From Lichenihabitans psoromatis (GTDB lineage Bacteria > Pseudomonadota > Alphaproteobacteria > Rhizobiales > Beijerinckiaceae): a stretch of 64,000 nucleotides of DNA. Below, piece by piece: positions 63,746 to 64,000 of the stretch. The stretch is taken from positions 3,535,501 through 3,599,500 of the forward strand of contig NZ_CP036515.1 of the NCBI RefSeq assembly GCF_004323635.1, in the 5' to 3' direction. The translations under genes and the position numbers were made by a program. Within the stretch, counting starts at the first letter, position 1. Each line of letters begins with the position of its first letter. The notes beneath the pieces are model-generated. The model did no database searches, was not told the origin of the DNA, and saw nothing but the letters and a program-made list of their open reading frames with translations.

Positions 63746-64000
63746 ATGCGGCTCATGCCCTCCCGCCTTCTCGCGCTTCGGCTTTGCGCCATTCTGCTCG
63801 CCTCTTCGCTGCTGACGGAGCGGCCTGATCTTGCTGTCGCGGCGGGCGATCCGGCTCCCGTGGTCGCCGCACCAGCCGCACTGCCTGTAGCGCCGAAAGC
63901 TGGAGAGGAAAGCGTCGGACAAGCGCTGTGCCGATTAATCGAGACCTCGGCCGCCAAGGCCAGCATCCCGGTTCCGTTCTTCACGCGGTTGATCTGGCAG
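63746..64000 (+). CDS. Lytic murein transglycosylase (partial, 5' end)
   Basis: The first 85 codons of a gene cut by the window edge. A signal peptide (LLALRLCAILLASSLL) is followed by a Pro/Ala-rich spacer and LCRLIETSAAKASIPVPFFTRLIWQ, the start of a transglycosylase SLT domain; in relatives the next residue is the catalytic Glu. Peptidoglycan cleavage in the periplasm is expected. The call rests on this short segment. Confidence 0.65.
   Translation, partial: MRLMPSRLLALRLCAILLASSLLTERPDLAVAAGDPAPVVAAPAALPVAPKAGEESVGQALCRLIETSAAKASIPVPFFTRLIWQ

Overview
The window is a high-GC stretch of an alphaproteobacterial chromosome, most likely of the order Hyphomicrobiales (Rhizobiales). The pointers are an adenosylcobalamin-dependent ribonucleotide reductase (nrdJ), an NDUFA12-type complex I accessory subunit, DUF2155 and DUF1467 proteins, an aapJQMP amino-acid transporter, a DUF1127 protein divergent from a LysR regulator, RNase J, and a 14-gene nuo cluster followed by birA and rnj. 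I cannot name the genus from sequence alone.

Layout. 1-8.3 kb is core: guaA (-), aat (+), a DUF2155 protein and NDUFA12 (-), then nrdJ (+). 8.3-19.7 kb is an accessory island between nrdJ and a prolyl-tRNA deacylase gene. It carries a complete type II CBASS operon (patatin phospholipase capV, CD-NTase, E2-E1 fusion cap2, JAB protease cap3, all overlapping). A convergent HNH-SAVED nuclease (cap5) could be a second effector of the same system. Next come an FRG-domain protein, a frameshifted serine recombinase, a coiled-coil ORF with a frameshifted RecD2-like helicase, and an AT-rich frameshifted ParA-like ATPase. The last codons of nrdJ (8261-8280) recur at 18576-18595 with 18 of 20 bases identical. 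A third, partial copy lies at 8350-8367 and a weak fourth at 19658-19675. I read these as attachment-site repeats of elements that integrated at the 3' end of nrdJ, possibly in tandem.

19.7-32.7 kb is mostly core or lineage genes: prolyl-tRNA deacylase, LysR/DUF1127, a CHRD protein, the aapJQMP transporter, metC, an EAL phosphodiesterase, small secreted or membrane proteins and tRNA-Lys. 32.4-50 kb is one long minus-strand block: nuoA to nuoN (respiratory complex I), birA, rnj and a DUF1467 gene. A 25-codon ORF is wedged between nuoE and nuoF with overlaps at both ends. 50-58.5 kb holds tRNA-Asp, a secreted ClpP-like protein, tRNA-Val, the protein quality-control series lon, clpX, clpP and tig, and tRNA-Leu. 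58.6-64 kb holds a multicopper-oxidase-fold protein that seems to lack its copper ligands, the NAD(P)HX repair enzyme nnr, glnB-glnA behind a good sigma-54 promoter, and the start of a lytic transglycosylase gene.

How it fits together. The chromosomal backbone is energy metabolism (complex I plus its accessory subunit), nitrogen control (PII and glutamine synthetase), amino-acid uptake and proteolysis. The island is anti-phage: the CD-NTase would make a cyclic nucleotide that activates the phospholipase and perhaps the SAVED nuclease, with Cap2 and Cap3 attaching and removing the CD-NTase on its targets. The defence genes are intact, while the three neighbouring recombinase, helicase and ParA genes each carry a one-base homopolymer indel. 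That pattern suggests a decaying mobile element that keeps its defence cargo, or local sequence errors.
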